64,000 nt of DNA from Marsupella aquatica (GCA_973895155.1 OZ316897.1:15810001-15874000), one strand, 5' to 3'; counted from the stretch's first letter, positions 22,406 through 34,598 are shown. The notes: a model not told the origin generated them from the sequence alone. Made by a program: numbers and translations.

Positions 22406-24770
22406 CATCCCGGTCAAGAAAGTCTTTGTGAGTTGTTCCAGTTGCAAGCTAGAAGTTAATTGATTAATTAGAAGTGTTCGGCCGACTCCTAGTAGAAGCA
22501 CTCAAGTTCACTGCTTCGAGAGTAATGGCTAGCAGGAACTAGTAAAGGCCACACATTTCATTCAGCCCTGCACTTGAAAACGCAGGTACAGAGTTGACGA
22601 TCGTTTTCTTCAATGTCAAATTCAAAGACCGGTAGTCACGAATTCGATCTACTGCCCGGCTGTGAATAGAGGCATGTAGTTGCCATATGGAGAACGATTT
22701 TCCTGACACTAAAGGAGACGCGGGTGCAGACTTCCTACATTAGAGACGGCGAGAGCAACTGAATCGAGAAATTAAAGGTTGAGAATTCGATCCACAAGCT
22801 AGCAATTCTGGACTTTCTCATTCAACACACAGACTAGGAACGATTATAATATATAGATAGCCTAAAAGCTGAACATTTAATTTTCTCCCATTAGATGTGA
22901 AGTTATACACACGTAAAATATAATTGGAGCTCAAGGAAACGGACTTAGCTCATCGAAAGGTCCTCACTATTAATTAAGCACAAGTTTCGCACAAGTAAAG
23001 TAACCACCAAACGTCCAAAGGCAGGAATCTTCTCAGCTCTTGATGCATTCCAAGAATGTGACTAAACCGCACCGAACCAGAAAAATCATCTCCAAAAATC
23101 ATCTCCAAAGTACATGTACGTCACCCAAGAAATAGTCTAAAACAACACAAAATTTCTAAAAATTATATTGTCAACTACAGTAACGATTCGCACATTGCAA
23201 CCGAGCTCATCTCTAAGAATATACGAAGAACGTTTGTACTAATTATTGCCAAAGAATAGCTAGCCCGGTCCGGTCAAGCAAACATAAAGGAACAAAAGTT
23301 GTAATAAAAATATTTTGAGGAAACAAACACAATGAAAAGTGTCCACCAAACCTGAAGACCGATTTTTGAATTCCTATGGGCAAACGAGTTTCGAATGCGA
23401 TGAACAAGCATGAACATTGGTTAGATGGGGAATAAATACATGATCGGTAAAACTGACAAAGAGGTTGAAATTGACATGATCGATTAGAAACACCCTAAAA
23501 TCACCTCCTAAGGTCAGATATATTACCGCAGTAATGAAGGGCAAAACTGATAAATATGTTCAAATTGATATGACTCGAAACGCGCAAAATTAACTCCGGA
23601 GATCAGATATATCACCACAGTCAGGAATGAAGGACGTCTAAACTGACAAAGATATTGAAACTGACATGATGAGAAACGCCCTAATTAAAATTACATCCTA
23701 AGGTCATCTAGATATATTACCGGAGTAGAGACGACGGCTTGAGAAGGCCAAGATTGCAAATTAAAAACCTTGTCTGAGTTGTTGCCGTTTGAGTCGATCA
23801 GGAAGGCCCAACCGATATCAAACAAGTGAAAAAAGCTCGAGACTATAAGTAGGGGTGAACCGCCACTGAGGCATGAGCGATCCGTGCACTGGCATCTGCA
23901 AGGAGGGGGGCCGAGGCGAAAGATAAATAGCTTTCAAGTTCGCTGGCAGGCCAAAGAAGAATGACTGTCATATATTTTCAACCTAACCTCTTATATAGGT
24001 GTGCAGCAGTGAAGTGTGAGAGTTGGAACAAAGAGTGACTAATGACTACACATACGGGGATTAGCCAATGACTGATGACATTCACTGCACCACATACTGC
24101 TTCCTATCGGGATTCCTATGCTGTCAAGAAGTCGGCACGGCTAATAACAACATGCAACGGACTACTGACGTTCATGTATATATATTGGCTAATAACAACG
24201 ATGTACTCCTGACGAAAGCCAGACCCTGATGACCCTCTCCTTGCATGGCTAAGGGTGTTGTAATCTTGGGGAGGCAGTTTCAATTTACCTAACACCCGAA
24301 CTAATACTCGATCAGATTCTCTCCATTGGGCAAGCATGCATGAGACAAAACTGAACTGAAGTGGGTAGTTGGATTGAATTAATGAGAAGTACTACTTAGT
24401 ACCAAATTACCATGACTAGTCTTGACGTTTCTTCGATGATTAACATAATTATCAATAGGGAATTGATTCACCAATCTAATATTTCAGATTGATCAATACA
24501 ATGCAACCAGAGAGGAGCCCGGGGAGGAGCAGTAACATTGAGGGCTTGACACAGGACAATATCTGTCCAGTGGAGCCAACAAATGTCTTCAAGCAAGCCA
24601 TTGAAAGCTCCACAGTACGTACTTGTCAAGTACAGGCAAGAGTAAGCTACCAACATGATTGCTACTTTCCAGGCATATGTAACTTACCTTTTTTAATTTT
24701 GTTTTTCCTAACTAGCCCTTATCCATCAACAATTTTTTTGTGAAACCTCTAGTTCCTGCAAAAGCATCCA
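22406..24770. other. F-box gene 5' flank and gene-free spacer
   Basis: Probably contains the first intron, 5' UTR and promoter of the F-box/kelch gene; I could not define them. Three loosely related segments ('ctgacaaagat.ttgaaattgacatgat.ga.aaac.ccctaa') recur near 23450, 23545 and 23640, an old ~95-bp tandem repeat. No other gene is supported. Confidence 0.35.
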
Positions 24771-24780
24771 CCCCCAATTC

Positions 24781-25341
24781 AGAGTGATTTCCCCAAGGTT
24801 GTATCATCCCTTAAGTAATCGCGAAAACATGGCTCCAAAGTGCTCATGGTGCAACTAGTGGTTGGAAAATAGTAAATATAGTGTCCCGCACCTATTGGAA
24901 AGGTTGCCAGCTCCATGGGCCCCATGGGAGTCTAGGGCCCACTTCCAACCCTTATCCCCAAACTGGTCATTTAGGTTGGTCCATAATGATACCATGAGGG
25001 ACCTCTGTAATGGCCAGGTATGCAGTCATTTGGTCCAAATGACTGCCAATATGACTGCCAAAATGACCCATATGATAGTCATTGGCTTTAATGACACACA
25101 ATTCCTCCAAAATGACCCAGTGAAGATTACACTACCTATCGGAGTGGCCCCTGGCAAATCCTTAGCAATTTAATAGAATATTCCTCACCCAAATGCCAGC
25201 ACAAATGACATAGGTAAATCGAAGGACAACAACCTTCCACTGGTTTTGCACTTACTCTTAGAGAACAAGAAATCAACTATTATTTAACTTTGAATGTGGT
25301 GGTATACATCCATGGTAACACTTTTGGCAAATCACTCCAAA
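24781..25341. mobile_element. Single ~560-bp terminal-inverted-repeat element
   Basis: It starts agagtgatttcccc and ends ggcaaatcactcc, i.e. inverted ends of the type GGAGTGATTT(G/C)CC. The interior (gcgaaaacatggctccaaag; gcaactagtggttgg; actctagggcccac; gccccaaactggtcattt-like; gtcattgg) matches the tandemly chained units at 46893-48577. No ORF is credible. It sits directly left of an LTR. Confidence 0.6.
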
Positions 25342-25359
25342 ATGTTAGGTATTTACTCA

Positions 25360-25685
25360 AGGTCTAGGGTTATGGCATGTAACCGTAGTTAGACTAACCG
25401 TAGTCGGAGACGTGGTTAGGTTAACTAGGATGCACACTATATGCCAAGCGGTGTTTGCTTGGATAAATGGAACTTAGGCTCATTGTTATAGAGCCACTTG
25501 AGAGATGAGGAGAGCTTACACTGTGGAGACTTGGTATGGCCGACGGGCTTAGAGTTCAGTAAAGCTCTCTTGTGTGTTCCCATGGACGTAGCCTCGAGGA
25601 GGTGAACCACGTATCTCTTGTGTCGACTACTTGCGCGTTGGATGTGTCATGTGCTTACCGTTATGAGTGTCGTCTATGCTCAACA
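25360..25685 (+). mobile_element. LTR end of a Ty1/copia-type element
   Basis: An LTR-like sequence ends ...gctcaaca at 25685, followed after two bases by the initiator-tRNA-Met primer-binding site. The left limit is uncertain. Related LTR sequence occurs at 54725-55119 (same orientation) and, in reverse and as two 73-bp copies, at 50107-50270, sharing 'gagccacttgagag', 'gtgaacca.gtat.tct' and 'ttgtgtcgactactt'. The sequence after the primer site, up to about 26455, would be its 5' leader, but no gag follows here. Confidence 0.65.
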
Positions 25686-25687
25686 AT

Positions 25688-25699
25688 TGGTATCAGAGC
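25688..25699 (+). promoter_or_regulatory. Retrotransposon primer-binding site (tRNA-Met-i)
   Basis: tggtatcagagc is the standard plant copia primer-binding site complementary to the 3' end of initiator tRNA-Met, two bases after the LTR end. Confidence 0.85.
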
Positions 25700-26453
25700 A
25701 TGCCTGGGAGGTGACGTGTGTTCATCACGGGATTTCGTGACGGTTTTTCCAGCGTTGAGTATTGGTGGATTTTCCGGAGTTCCGCTGCATGGAACTTGGA
25801 GTATATGGGCTCAACGGATAGATCGGGGCAAGGGCTTTCTAACGGTGCAAAGAAATTGCTGAACAGAGATTGTGGTGCGGAGAGATCTAAGTTTTTGTCG
25901 TTCTGGAATTTGTGAAGAAAGTTGGCAACATTCGTGTTCGACAGTTTTTTGGAGGAGGGACCAGAGTTTGTTTTCCCGATGGTGTGAGCTCTACGGCAAA
26001 GGAGACGTCACATACTATAGCTCCACTTGTAGATCGGGACGAGCTGGTCGTTTTGGTAGCTGATTTGTTACCAAGTGAGTACCGTGTGCGACGGGACGAG
26101 AAAAAGAAGCGTTCTGATTTTCTGACCGGCTATGAGTCTTCTTTTGCCTGAGCGGGATTTCTCGTCATTGCACTCGACTCGGAGGGAGAGATGTGAAGTG
26201 TTTGGGCTGAACGGATAGATCACACAGAGGTGATCGTTTTGAGTCCAAGATTGACGATTTTGCCCACGGGAGGAAGGAGTTCTGAGTTTTTGCCACTGAT
26301 TGACCAGCAAATGGTGCGGGTGCGCAAATCTTTCCAACCCACCGAGATCGGCTTCTGATTCCTCACCGTAATCCGAAGGATATAAGGTGCAAGCTCTTTT
26401 CGTTTGATGTCCACAAGCATTTTTGGATTTCTTACAGGCCAATTTTTTGTTTG

Positions 26454-26458
<5 letters not shown>

Positions 26459-26504
<46 letters not shown>
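26459..26504. repeat. (TC)23 microsatellite
   Basis: 46 bp of pure TC dinucleotides. It produces artefactual Arg-Glu repeats in reverse translations. Confidence 0.95.
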
Positions 26505-26507
<3 letters not shown>

Positions 26508-27709
26508 AGAATAAGCTGACGAGGAGAGGATCAGCCTTGGGCTCAGCATTGGCATGAATATGCCTTTCCTCAACAACGAGGACATACAAGAGACAAAGCT
26601 ACATGACACTTGTAAAAGACAAGATACCTAAAATATATGATATACGTATAGAGCATAGGATACCATGCACATATAATATCCACAACCAATGCCCAAACAA
26701 AAAGCTTCCCGCTATACTATGACTACCATCTCAACCGTTGATCTATCCACAGAATATCTGGGCCATCTATGCACAAGGCAATCTCAAAAGATTACCCTAA
26801 TATATGACCCCAGCATAGCGGCACTGCCTTCCGCAGGAATAGCCAAAAATATTCTATATCCATATGCCACTTCCTGCAGTCTACAGAGACACAAGGAATC
26901 ACCAGAGAAACAGCAAGGCATGGTAGCATGAGTATCGTGCGACACTAGCAGACAACACAAATGGCAAGCAGCTCGTGAGGTGCCGAGGATCGGAGCACTG
27001 GAAGGAGAACGTGCAATGAGCAACTAAATCAACAGCATCCAGCTGACAGTCACTCGGGCTCACAATGAGCTCCCAACCGGTTCAGGTGCTAGTACATCAC
27101 AGACACGTAGCTGCATATCTAAAATGTTTGAATGTGCAAAATTACTTGAATGTCTGAATGTCGCCTCTGTATGAACAAATGACGATTTAGAATAAATAGA
27201 ATGTTGTGGTGGCTCGCCTCTTTCCAGCCCATGTCTCCCCGCAGCCGTCTAGACATTGCTGCAGAAACATGGGACACGAAATCGTATGAATGAAATATGA
27301 TCTCACTCTAGTGGCAGGGGCTGAACGAAGACACTGGAGGGGTGAATAGATATCGTCCGTCTATTCCTGGAGAGAGATTACGGCCTATGCTCAATGCTGT
27401 GGACACAGCATTAGAGTAATACTGTCACCCAGTACAGGCCCAGTGAATAATTTCACCTGGGTAATAGCGTAAGGAGTCTAACTAGTCTAACCTGTAAGCA
27501 AGGGCGATCTTTCACTATCACAGAGGAAATTTATGCTTTGATATCGATAACCGGTGAAATCCTATGTCAATGTCTTTATTAAAGGCTAGATAACTAAACT
27601 ATCTATATGGTGTAAACTTATGTTCATATGTATCTATATACTCATGTTGTTGCACTGCGAATCAATGGAACAGCAAACATGTGAACAATAAGACCTATAA
27701 TTGCAGGGT
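26505..27709. other. Gene-free spacer left of the gypsy element
   Basis: No gene, LTR or repeat was recognised. Small frames at 26689-26931 and 26784-27023 are not protein-like. Confidence 0.3.
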
Positions 27710-27780
27710 GTTATTGTTAAACGCCAACTTCGACCTTGCGATTAATGGCCGTTTAACTACCTTCTCCTCCATGATCTCGT

Positions 27781-28101
27781 TTAAATGATTAACCATCCTT
27801 CGAGAGGCGGCACTCCTTCTATCTCGACACAGTCCCCGTAAGTGAATCCGACCAAGTGCTCTTGAATGTCGAGTTCCGTCTTCCACTTCTTAGGCACTTT
27901 AGCCTTGGCCAACACCAACCCCTCTCTATACACAATCTCAATGAACCCACACCACTCGCGGTAAGTGATCAAGCAAATCGGAATGTTCTCGTATAGTAAC
28001 TGACGGGAAATAATATGGGTACCGATAGAACAGATCCACAGTTCCAGTGATCTTAAGGTAATCAAGGAGCAAGACTTGTCGTCACTGCTGTCTACATTCA
28101 T
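27781..28101 (-). CDS. LTR-encoded 106-codon ORF (3' LTR copy)
   Basis: Starts at ATG 28101. The translation is protein-like (LYENIPICLITYREW; KKWKTELDIQEHLVGF) but unassigned. The 5' LTR copy (39289-39609) differs at several residues (for example Cys to Tyr in FTYGDxVEIEG), so this is the more variable part of the LTR. Confidence 0.3.
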   Translation of the reverse strand: MNVDSSDDKSCSLITLRSLELWICSIGTHIISRQLLYENIPICLITYREWCGFIEIVYREGLVLAKAKVPKKWKTELDIQEHLVGFTYGDCVEIEGVPPLEGWLII

Positions 28102-28849
28102 GGTTTTTAGTAGCCGTGACCTGATTAAATCCGGCTGTCCTTGGAATCTGCCTGCCTGGCAATTGATTTCCGGATTGTGTGGGTGACTATGACAAGGTTA
28201 CCCTAAGCAAGTACCCCAGTATCACGTTTACCCTTGTATGATGGAGGTGTATGACGACCAGTGTATCGCCTTCAAAACACACTATCTCCAACCAGACACT
28301 GCTTCTCACTAGCTGTCTGTTCAACCTATACCTTGAGGCGCTGGCCCGTAAGGTTCTGGTTCGCAATGAGACAATATTCATTCATCGTTGCGATTAACGA
28401 GTAACGACTTGCTGCATAAGGCAAATTCCTTCTCTCTTTCTCTCTCTCTCTTTGATTCGACGTTCTCATTCCCTGCTCAAGTGCGGACTTTACTCTGTTG
28501 CATTCATTCCAAACTCTCTCTTTATACTCAAAAACTACTCAACTGAGTAGGGACACTATTACAAAATTGCTGGTATTCATAAGGTGAGCGGAGCTCTACC
28601 TTGCCCCAGACTTCTAGCAAAAAGTGACAGCGCCTAGCGCTCCACAGCCTCTAAATACCTATGCCTCGCGTCCGCCTTCGCCCGAGGCCTCTACTACTTC
28701 TTGGGGTGCACCGATTATAGTTGGACGACTCGCGCCTCCTCTTTGATCTCCTTCGCTCATTTATCAAGAACGCTAACTAATGCCTACCAGAACGATGAGT
28801 GGAAGCCAAGAACTGCTGATTACTATGTCAAGAAGTTCTGTCTTCCTAG

Positions 28850-29455
28850 TTACTGAACTGTGCAACGGCCTCCTTGATTCCCTTTGGTTGCGCCTAATCC
28901 GGAAGCTTCCGGACTTCCGATTGTTAATCTTGCCATATGTGCCTCGACCTCCTGACTTCTGTCATCTTCCTTGGGGTTGCTTGGTTCGCCGGCCACGATT
29001 ACTTGTTCGGCGGTGATTAATCGCCACGTAATCCGCTGATCGTGGTTGTTCTCCCGTCTTAGCAGCAGATTCCATTTCTTCCGCATGACCTTTCTACAGA
29101 GTTCTTCGATGGCCTCGCCGGTGGTGAATCGTTGGCGGAACTCTTCGCCCTTCATTCCGAACAATTGTTGCCCCGCCGCATCCCATACACGACAGCTTCC
29201 TTCTTTGATCCGAATAGTGAACATGAACATAGGCACTCCTTCGCCTAGCAACTTACACTCATGAGCTAACCGATTCCTACTAACGGGGGTTCCTATATTC
29301 GCCCCCCTTTGCCTTCTCTGTCGAGCTCTTGTGCCTAAGGCACATACTCTGCCATCTGCTAGTAGGCCATCGCAGCCTTCATAGCAGAACTCGACTCCTA
29401 CACGACCGTTAATCGAGATGATCGTCGCCTCCCCTACTTCCAGCCTTTCTGTCAT
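28850..29455 (-). CDS. LTR-encoded ORF, RPA-C/OB-fold-like (3' LTR copy)
   Basis: 201 codons from ATG 29455, and the frame is open about 36 codons further upstream without an ATG. The order resembles the C-terminal DNA-binding domain of replication protein A (Rep_fac-A_C): a strand and half zinc ribbon (VEFCYEGCDGLL.DGRVC), a second Cys pair region (HECKLL), then MFMFTIRIKEGSCRVWDAA followed by QQLFGMKGEEF, a helix, and a closing strand block KKWNLLLRREN. This is fold-level pattern matching, not a family assignment. The C-terminal ~45 residues are polar. Both LTRs encode the same protein; one silent or no change separates them. An ORF inside an LTR could be expressed from either copy. Confidence 0.45.
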   Translation of the reverse strand: MTERLEVGEATIISINGRVGVEFCYEGCDGLLADGRVCALGTRARQRRQRGANIGTPVSRNRLAHECKLLGEGVPMFMFTIRIKEGSCRVWDAAGQQLFGMKGEEFRQRFTTGEAIEELCRKVMRKKWNLLLRRENNHDQRITWRLITAEQVIVAGEPSNPKEDDRSQEVEAHMARLTIGSPEASGLGATKGNQGGRCTVQ

Positions 29456-29580
29456 CTCAACAAAATGAATAACCGCTGGTCCTCGCTTACTACTTCCTAA
29501 ATACTCTTGGTTGACCTCTAGTTGACACTTCTAAACCTAAAAAAACTATAATATCGCCGGTGTAATTTTTATCGTTTACA

Positions 29581-29589
29581 TTCTCCTTT
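29581..29589 (-). promoter_or_regulatory. Polypurine tract of the gypsy element
   Basis: On the minus strand AAAGGAGAA abuts the 3' LTR start (TGTAAACG), the expected position of the plus-strand DNA primer. Confidence 0.6.
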
Positions 29590-29657
29590 GCTTACCTACG
29601 AATTCGTCCTCAATATCCGTTATGCTTGGTATACGTTGGGGACAAGTAGTCACCGGT

Positions 29658-32600
29658 CTACTTCACTCCTCTACCCTCGCTAACATTGGTCGTCCTGGTT
29701 GGAGTTATCGGAACTCTACTCTGTGCCTTCAGCTTCCTCACTTCAGATTTTAAATCCAAAATTGATCGTTCCTTATCTTCCAGTTCTTGCGAAAGCTGAT
29801 CGTTCTCTGTCCTCAACTGCTCGAGTTCCTCGGTCTGTTCAGTGATACTCTCCTCTCCAGTGCCCTGTAGCTTCACAGTGGCTTCTAACTCAGCAATTTT
29901 TTGCTTATAGTCGTCTTCTGTGATTCTCCAACTCTCCGATACTTCATAGTGTTTTCGTCCGAGCTTCCCCAGTTGCTCCTCCAGTAGGGCTTGTTTGTTC
30001 AGATCCTCCGTGGGGTCCCCTTTGACTGCGGTGGTTTGCTGGAGTTGGGTTTCCAGACCCTGGAGCTTTTTCTTCAATTCCTCCACCCTCTGGCGTTCCA
30101 CTGCCCATTCACCGGTTGTTCTGTGTTGCTTTGCTGCTTCATCCTTGAGTTGCGATTGCAATTCTTCTATTTCCTTGAGTTTCTCGTTATCCTCCCTTAA
30201 TTGTGAATTGATCTTTTGGCTATCTGCTTTGACTGTGGCTATGGCTGCTCCGATGGCCGTGACAACCTCCTGGTAATTTGTCGTCAGTCCCCCTGGACGT
30301 AACCCTTCTATTCCTAGGTAATCAGCCAATTCCTGCGTGGCTGCCTCCTCATGCCTCCAGCCTCTTTCTATGGTTGTCAGTCGATCCTTATCTGCTATTA
30401 GCTCTTTGTTATGATTTAGTCACTCCTTGATGGTCTCCTCGGCCTCCACTGCCCATTTATCTGCCTCCTCCTTCCTGGCTAAGTCCTCGGCGATTTCTTC
30501 TTCTCGCTTGTTCCACTCCAAGTGTACTAGCGAACTCGTTATTCCCTGATAAATGGCTAATTGACTGGCGATTTGTCCGATCATGACTGTAAAGATGCTA
30601 TCTTTTTGCACTGTGCTGATCTGCTCTTTCAATACTTTGATCCCCAGCTTCTCCCGTAATTGTTGTTCATCACCTTCTTTTACGGTTGAGAGGGCGTACT
30701 TGAGGTCGTCGTCATCAATGGGCGCTGTCCTATAAGCCTTGGTTTCTGCTCACCTTTTGTCTTCCTCCGCTGGTTCCTGACCTTCTGATTCTAACTCCTT
30801 CTTGGTCGGTGTTGGATTGGTTTCTTTCCTCCTGGTGGTGCGCACTGGTGATGCGTCCCTCTCTTGTTCTCTGTTGGTTGCTTCCTCTTCTGGCAGGGTG
30901 CCCTTCTGCTTCTTGGCTCCCTCACTCCTCGTTGGTTGGTAAATGGTAGCTGCTGATTCCGTTTTTCCCCCGTCTTCCCTTGTAAGCTGACTCTCGATTA
31001 GCACTTGGAGATGCGACTCGATCTCTACTGGCAGGTTGCTTTTACCGCTGATTAATCATTTAGCTCGCTTAATGGCCGCATGAAACCCTTCGTGGAAAAA
31101 GGCTGACCAATCCTTTTGCTTCCCGTCTCCCTCTACAATTTTAATCATAAATCGAGGATATTCTGATCTGGGCCTCTTCCAATGTAATGCATGGATTACA
31201 AATTCGAGCCTTTCCTTGATTTTCTCATTCGTGCAATGCTTGGTCGGATAGCCCCTGTTGTCGTCTACGTCCTTGTGTTGTGGAAATGTGGCAGGTTGCC
31301 AAGTTTTCCCCATCCGTTTCTTGATCTCTGCTCCTTGCTTTGGCAGTTTGAAAAGCTCCTTAAGCTTCCGAGGATTCATCTTAATGACTTGGCCCCTACA
31401 TATTCCCTGATTTTCGGTGGGTTTCCACGTGGTGATGAACTCGCTGTAGTCCTCTGCTTGTAGCTTTGTGGTTTGATTCCACTTTAGTTTCACGAACTTC
31501 TCCAATCCTTGTGTCTGTAGAAATTTCCTGTGTGCTTGTCCGCACATAGTTTGCAATATCTGTGGCCCCATTCTCTCAAATTTCAAAACATGACTTGTTT
31601 CCCTTGGACTTGTTTTTGCGGCACGCGTCGCCTTCCCGGTCCTACTTTTTGCTTCTTCTGCTGGTTCTTCTTCTTCACTGTCGGATTCTTCCGATTCTTC
31701 CTCCTCGTATTCAACTATTTTGCTCTTTCCCCTTACGGATTGCACCTCCCTCATCGTTGGCGGCTCAAGTTTAATCGTTTTGGCTATCCCCTTGCGGTTC
31801 CTCTTGGTCCTAGAAGGAGTCATTTCCTCAATTATCGTTGTGGTGACCGCCGTGATTGCTTCCGTGGGATCCTGGTTGGCTAACAATTCTGCCATGGTCA
31901 GCTTCCGTCTCCCTTCTCGTTGAAGTTTGTTCAGCTGGTTTCCCTGTTGTTCTTCTGTCTGCTCGGCCGCTTGCTCCGTTGGTGCCTCGATTACTGATTT
32001 GGTTTGTGTCTCTAGGGTTGGCTCCTCGGCGGGCCCCTGCCCTCCCCTTTTGGCTGTAGTTTCCGAGAGATGGTCAGCCGTTGAAGGTCCCTGACTCACG
32101 ATCTCTTGGTCATCTTCGGGGTTGCTCCTTTCCCTTTCCGCTGACTCGGAAACTTCCAGCTCCATGCCCTCTGCTGTTGTCGGCCCTTCTCCCTCTGTGT
32201 GTGTGGGGGTGGGTATCTCCTCCATCGCCGGGGTTTCGAGTAGTTCGCTGATAGTAACACGCTTCCTCGGTTTATCGTCCTCAAACTCGTTTGATCGTTT
32301 CAGCTTCAAAGTCTTCATGCCCACCGGTAATGTGTAATGCCTATTACCGACCCTCGATCATTCGAATTTCACCTCGCGCTGATAGCCACTCCACCCGGGG
32401 TTCTCTCGTAATCTCCTTGCCAGTCAGAAATAGGGTTTTTGGTTTAACAGTTCTTTTGCGGCTGATGGTGCTCGCCCTTTGGATTCTAGTGTATCCTGAA
32501 CTTCTAGTATAACATGTAATTTTCCCGTGGAGTAGTCCTCAATACAGGGTATTGAGTTGGGTCCTATCAAAATCCGATCTGCAATCCATGTGGAAAAGGG

Positions 32601-32786
32601 TCCGTGTGTACATCCTACGATTACTACTCTATAAGGAAACCTTCTCCTCCTCTCTTCCTGGCCTTTGGGTAATTTGTGCTTCCAATCGTGGATCTGAAAG
32701 ATTTCAGATAGGTCCTCCTCCGCTAGAACCACTGACTTGATTTGACCTGATTCCGTTGGTTCGTTTGATGGAATGGTTCCGTTCAC
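29658..32786 (-). pseudogene. Long post-integrase frame: acidic region, conserved domain, coiled coil
   Basis: One reading frame, the same as integrase, continues from 32786 to 29658 (about 1,040 codons) and is interrupted only by single stops at 32424, about 32361, 31056, 30750 and 30420. Parts in order: a ~120-residue N-terminal segment; a disordered Glu/Thr/Arg-rich stretch; a folded domain at about 31056-31590 (FERMGPQIL, YSEFITTW, LKELFKLP, KERLEFVIHAL, DWSAFFHEGFH); an acidic linker; and a 223-codon coiled coil (30329-29658). The folded domain aligns with translated sequence at 53.75-54.4 kb in another element. It recalls the plant 'putative transposon protein' domain found in some gypsy elements, which is a suggestion only. 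Confidence 0.7.
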
Positions 32787-32828
32787 GTAATCCTCTAACG
32801 GGTACCCCTTGATCGTTAGTTCTCGTCC

Positions 32829-34595
32829 TTATTCATTTGTGCTTTCTTCTCGTCGTAGTGTGTCACGTGTGGTGGTCGCGACTAGCTTCTTTGCGTGTGC
32901 TAAGGGTCGCTCCGTGTTCTTGGCGGTGAGTGCCCCTCCGGTGGCTTCCGTAGATGCTTGATCGGGGGTCACGCTGATACAGGCTACCATTCTAGTGGGT
33001 AGCTCGTACCCTTCTCCATCCGCTTGATTCTCGTTAGGTGGTGCTGTCGGCAGTTGATAGCTGTCGTCGTCCTCGTTGAGCGCCGGTACCGTATCGGAGT
33101 CGTTGCCGACTTCGCTTTCCCCTGGGTAGTCGTTAAATGTATCCTCTACTTCTCGTAAGTACACGTTGTTCCTTACGTGGTACGACTTCATCTTATTCCC
33201 GTTCACCCACTGTTGCTCGCTCCCATCCTGGCTGGTAATTTCGAAGGTTCCGTTTCCCCATGCCTTGAGGACGGTAAAGGGTCCTTCCCATTTAAGTCTC
33301 AACTTTCCTTTTTTTATTCGTGCTCGCTTTCGGCACCACAGTACTAATTCCCCTTCCGTGAACATGGTTACCTCCCGTTGATGGTCTATTCGTCGCTTGC
33401 GTTGTCCTTGTACATACTCTAATCGCTCTTCGGCCCTTCTCCGGGTTTCGGTAACCTCCAATAGTGCTTTTAACCGTCTAGTTAAACACGGGTTCTAATT
33501 TATGTCGTATCTCGCTGCGATTTGCAAACTAGGTAATTCGTAGTCTGTTGGCATACGGGCCTCAACTCCAAACATTAATTGAAAAGGGGTGTGGCCCGTG
33601 GTTACCTTATATGCCGTGCGGAATGCCCATACTGCCGCCGACAGCTGAACGTCCCAATCGTTTTGCTGTTCGTTAACCACTTTCCGTAAAACGTTGAGTA
33701 AGACTTTGTTTGTTGACTCCGCTTGCCCGTTACACTGAGGGTAATAGGGAGTCGAAAACCGATGGCTTATATGGTAATTATCCGTCAGTTCCTGGATAAC
33801 CTTGTTCAAAAAATGTGAACCTTGATCGCTCACTAGCTCACCTAGTAATCCGTATCTCGTGATGATGTTCTGGTACAAGAACTTGGCTGTTACTCGGGCA
33901 GTGTTCTCCCGAGTTGCGACTGCTTCCACCCATTTTGTGGTATACTCTGTTGCTGCTAAAATATACTAGTTCTGACTATATCTGGAAGATGGAGTGATGG
34001 GTCCTATGAAATCTAGTCCCCATTTCTGAAAAATATAAGGGGCGATTATAGGCCTAAACTCCATGTTTTCCTTTATAGGTCCTGTACGCTGACACAGGTC
34101 GCACGTTTTTACAAACTCCCGAGTGTCTTTATGGACAGTTGCCCACCAACGTCCTTGCTGAAGAATCTTCCTCAGGGTGATCTCGGTGCCGAAATGTCCC
34201 CCTCCTAGTCCTTCATGTGCCGCGATTAAGGCTTCTGGCCGTTCTTCCTCCGGAACTACTCTACGTAGTATGTCATCGGGCCCCTGGTAATAAAGCACGT
34301 GGTTGATCAAGGTGTAGGGTCTTGCCTTATAGGCGAAGACCTTCCTTTCCTTACTGGACAACCCCTCCGGGAATACCGCTGTGCGTAAATACCTTTCTAA
34401 TGCTGGTTCGTCATCCAAGGTCACTAGATTTACAGGATGCCTTTCCTTGGCGTCTTGAAATAGCTCCATATCCGGTAATTGATCGTCTTCTTCCTTGCCT
34501 GTCTCTCCTGATTCGAGTCTACTCAAATAATCGGATATGACATGGGTTTTCCCGGGTTTATAAATGATGGTGTAATCAAACTCAGCTAATAACAA
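32829..34595 (-). pseudogene. gypsy integrase region with in-frame stops
   Basis: Continues the pol frame after a stop at 34599. It holds the end of the RNase H linker (AEFDYTIIYKPGKTH), the integrase zinc-binding HHCC motif (GGGHFG ... CDLCQ), the catalytic DDE core with first Asp in GLDFIGP, second Asp in SDQGSHF and Glu in NGQAESTNK, and a C-terminal SH3-like fold (KLRLKWEGPFTVLKAW). Stops at 33966 and 33495 interrupt it. After the integrase core about 110 acidic residues follow, ending at a TAA at 32829, beyond which the same frame stays open. Confidence 0.85.
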
Positions 34596-34598
34596 AAT

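Larger units (their letters stand above)
27715..29580 (-). repeat. 3' LTR of the gypsy element
   Basis: 1,866 bp, same length as the 5' LTR. I counted about ten substitutions between the two by eye; all but one lie in the first ~290 bp of this copy (plus-strand order). It carries the 201-codon ORF at 28850-29455 and a 106-codon ORF at 27781-28101. Confidence 0.93.

Noticed and set aside
26220-26609. 129-codon minus ORF with long Arg-Glu repeat
   Set aside because: The repeat is the TC microsatellite read in reverse; the rest has no protein-like pattern.
31191-32059. Plus-strand ORFs rich in Phe and Leu across the gypsy element
   Set aside because: Antisense of Lys/Glu-rich retroelement coding sequence; not genes.
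32829-33461. Chromodomain after integrase
   Set aside because: The region after the SH3-like fold is acidic and disordered-looking; no chromodomain aromatic cage pattern was visible.
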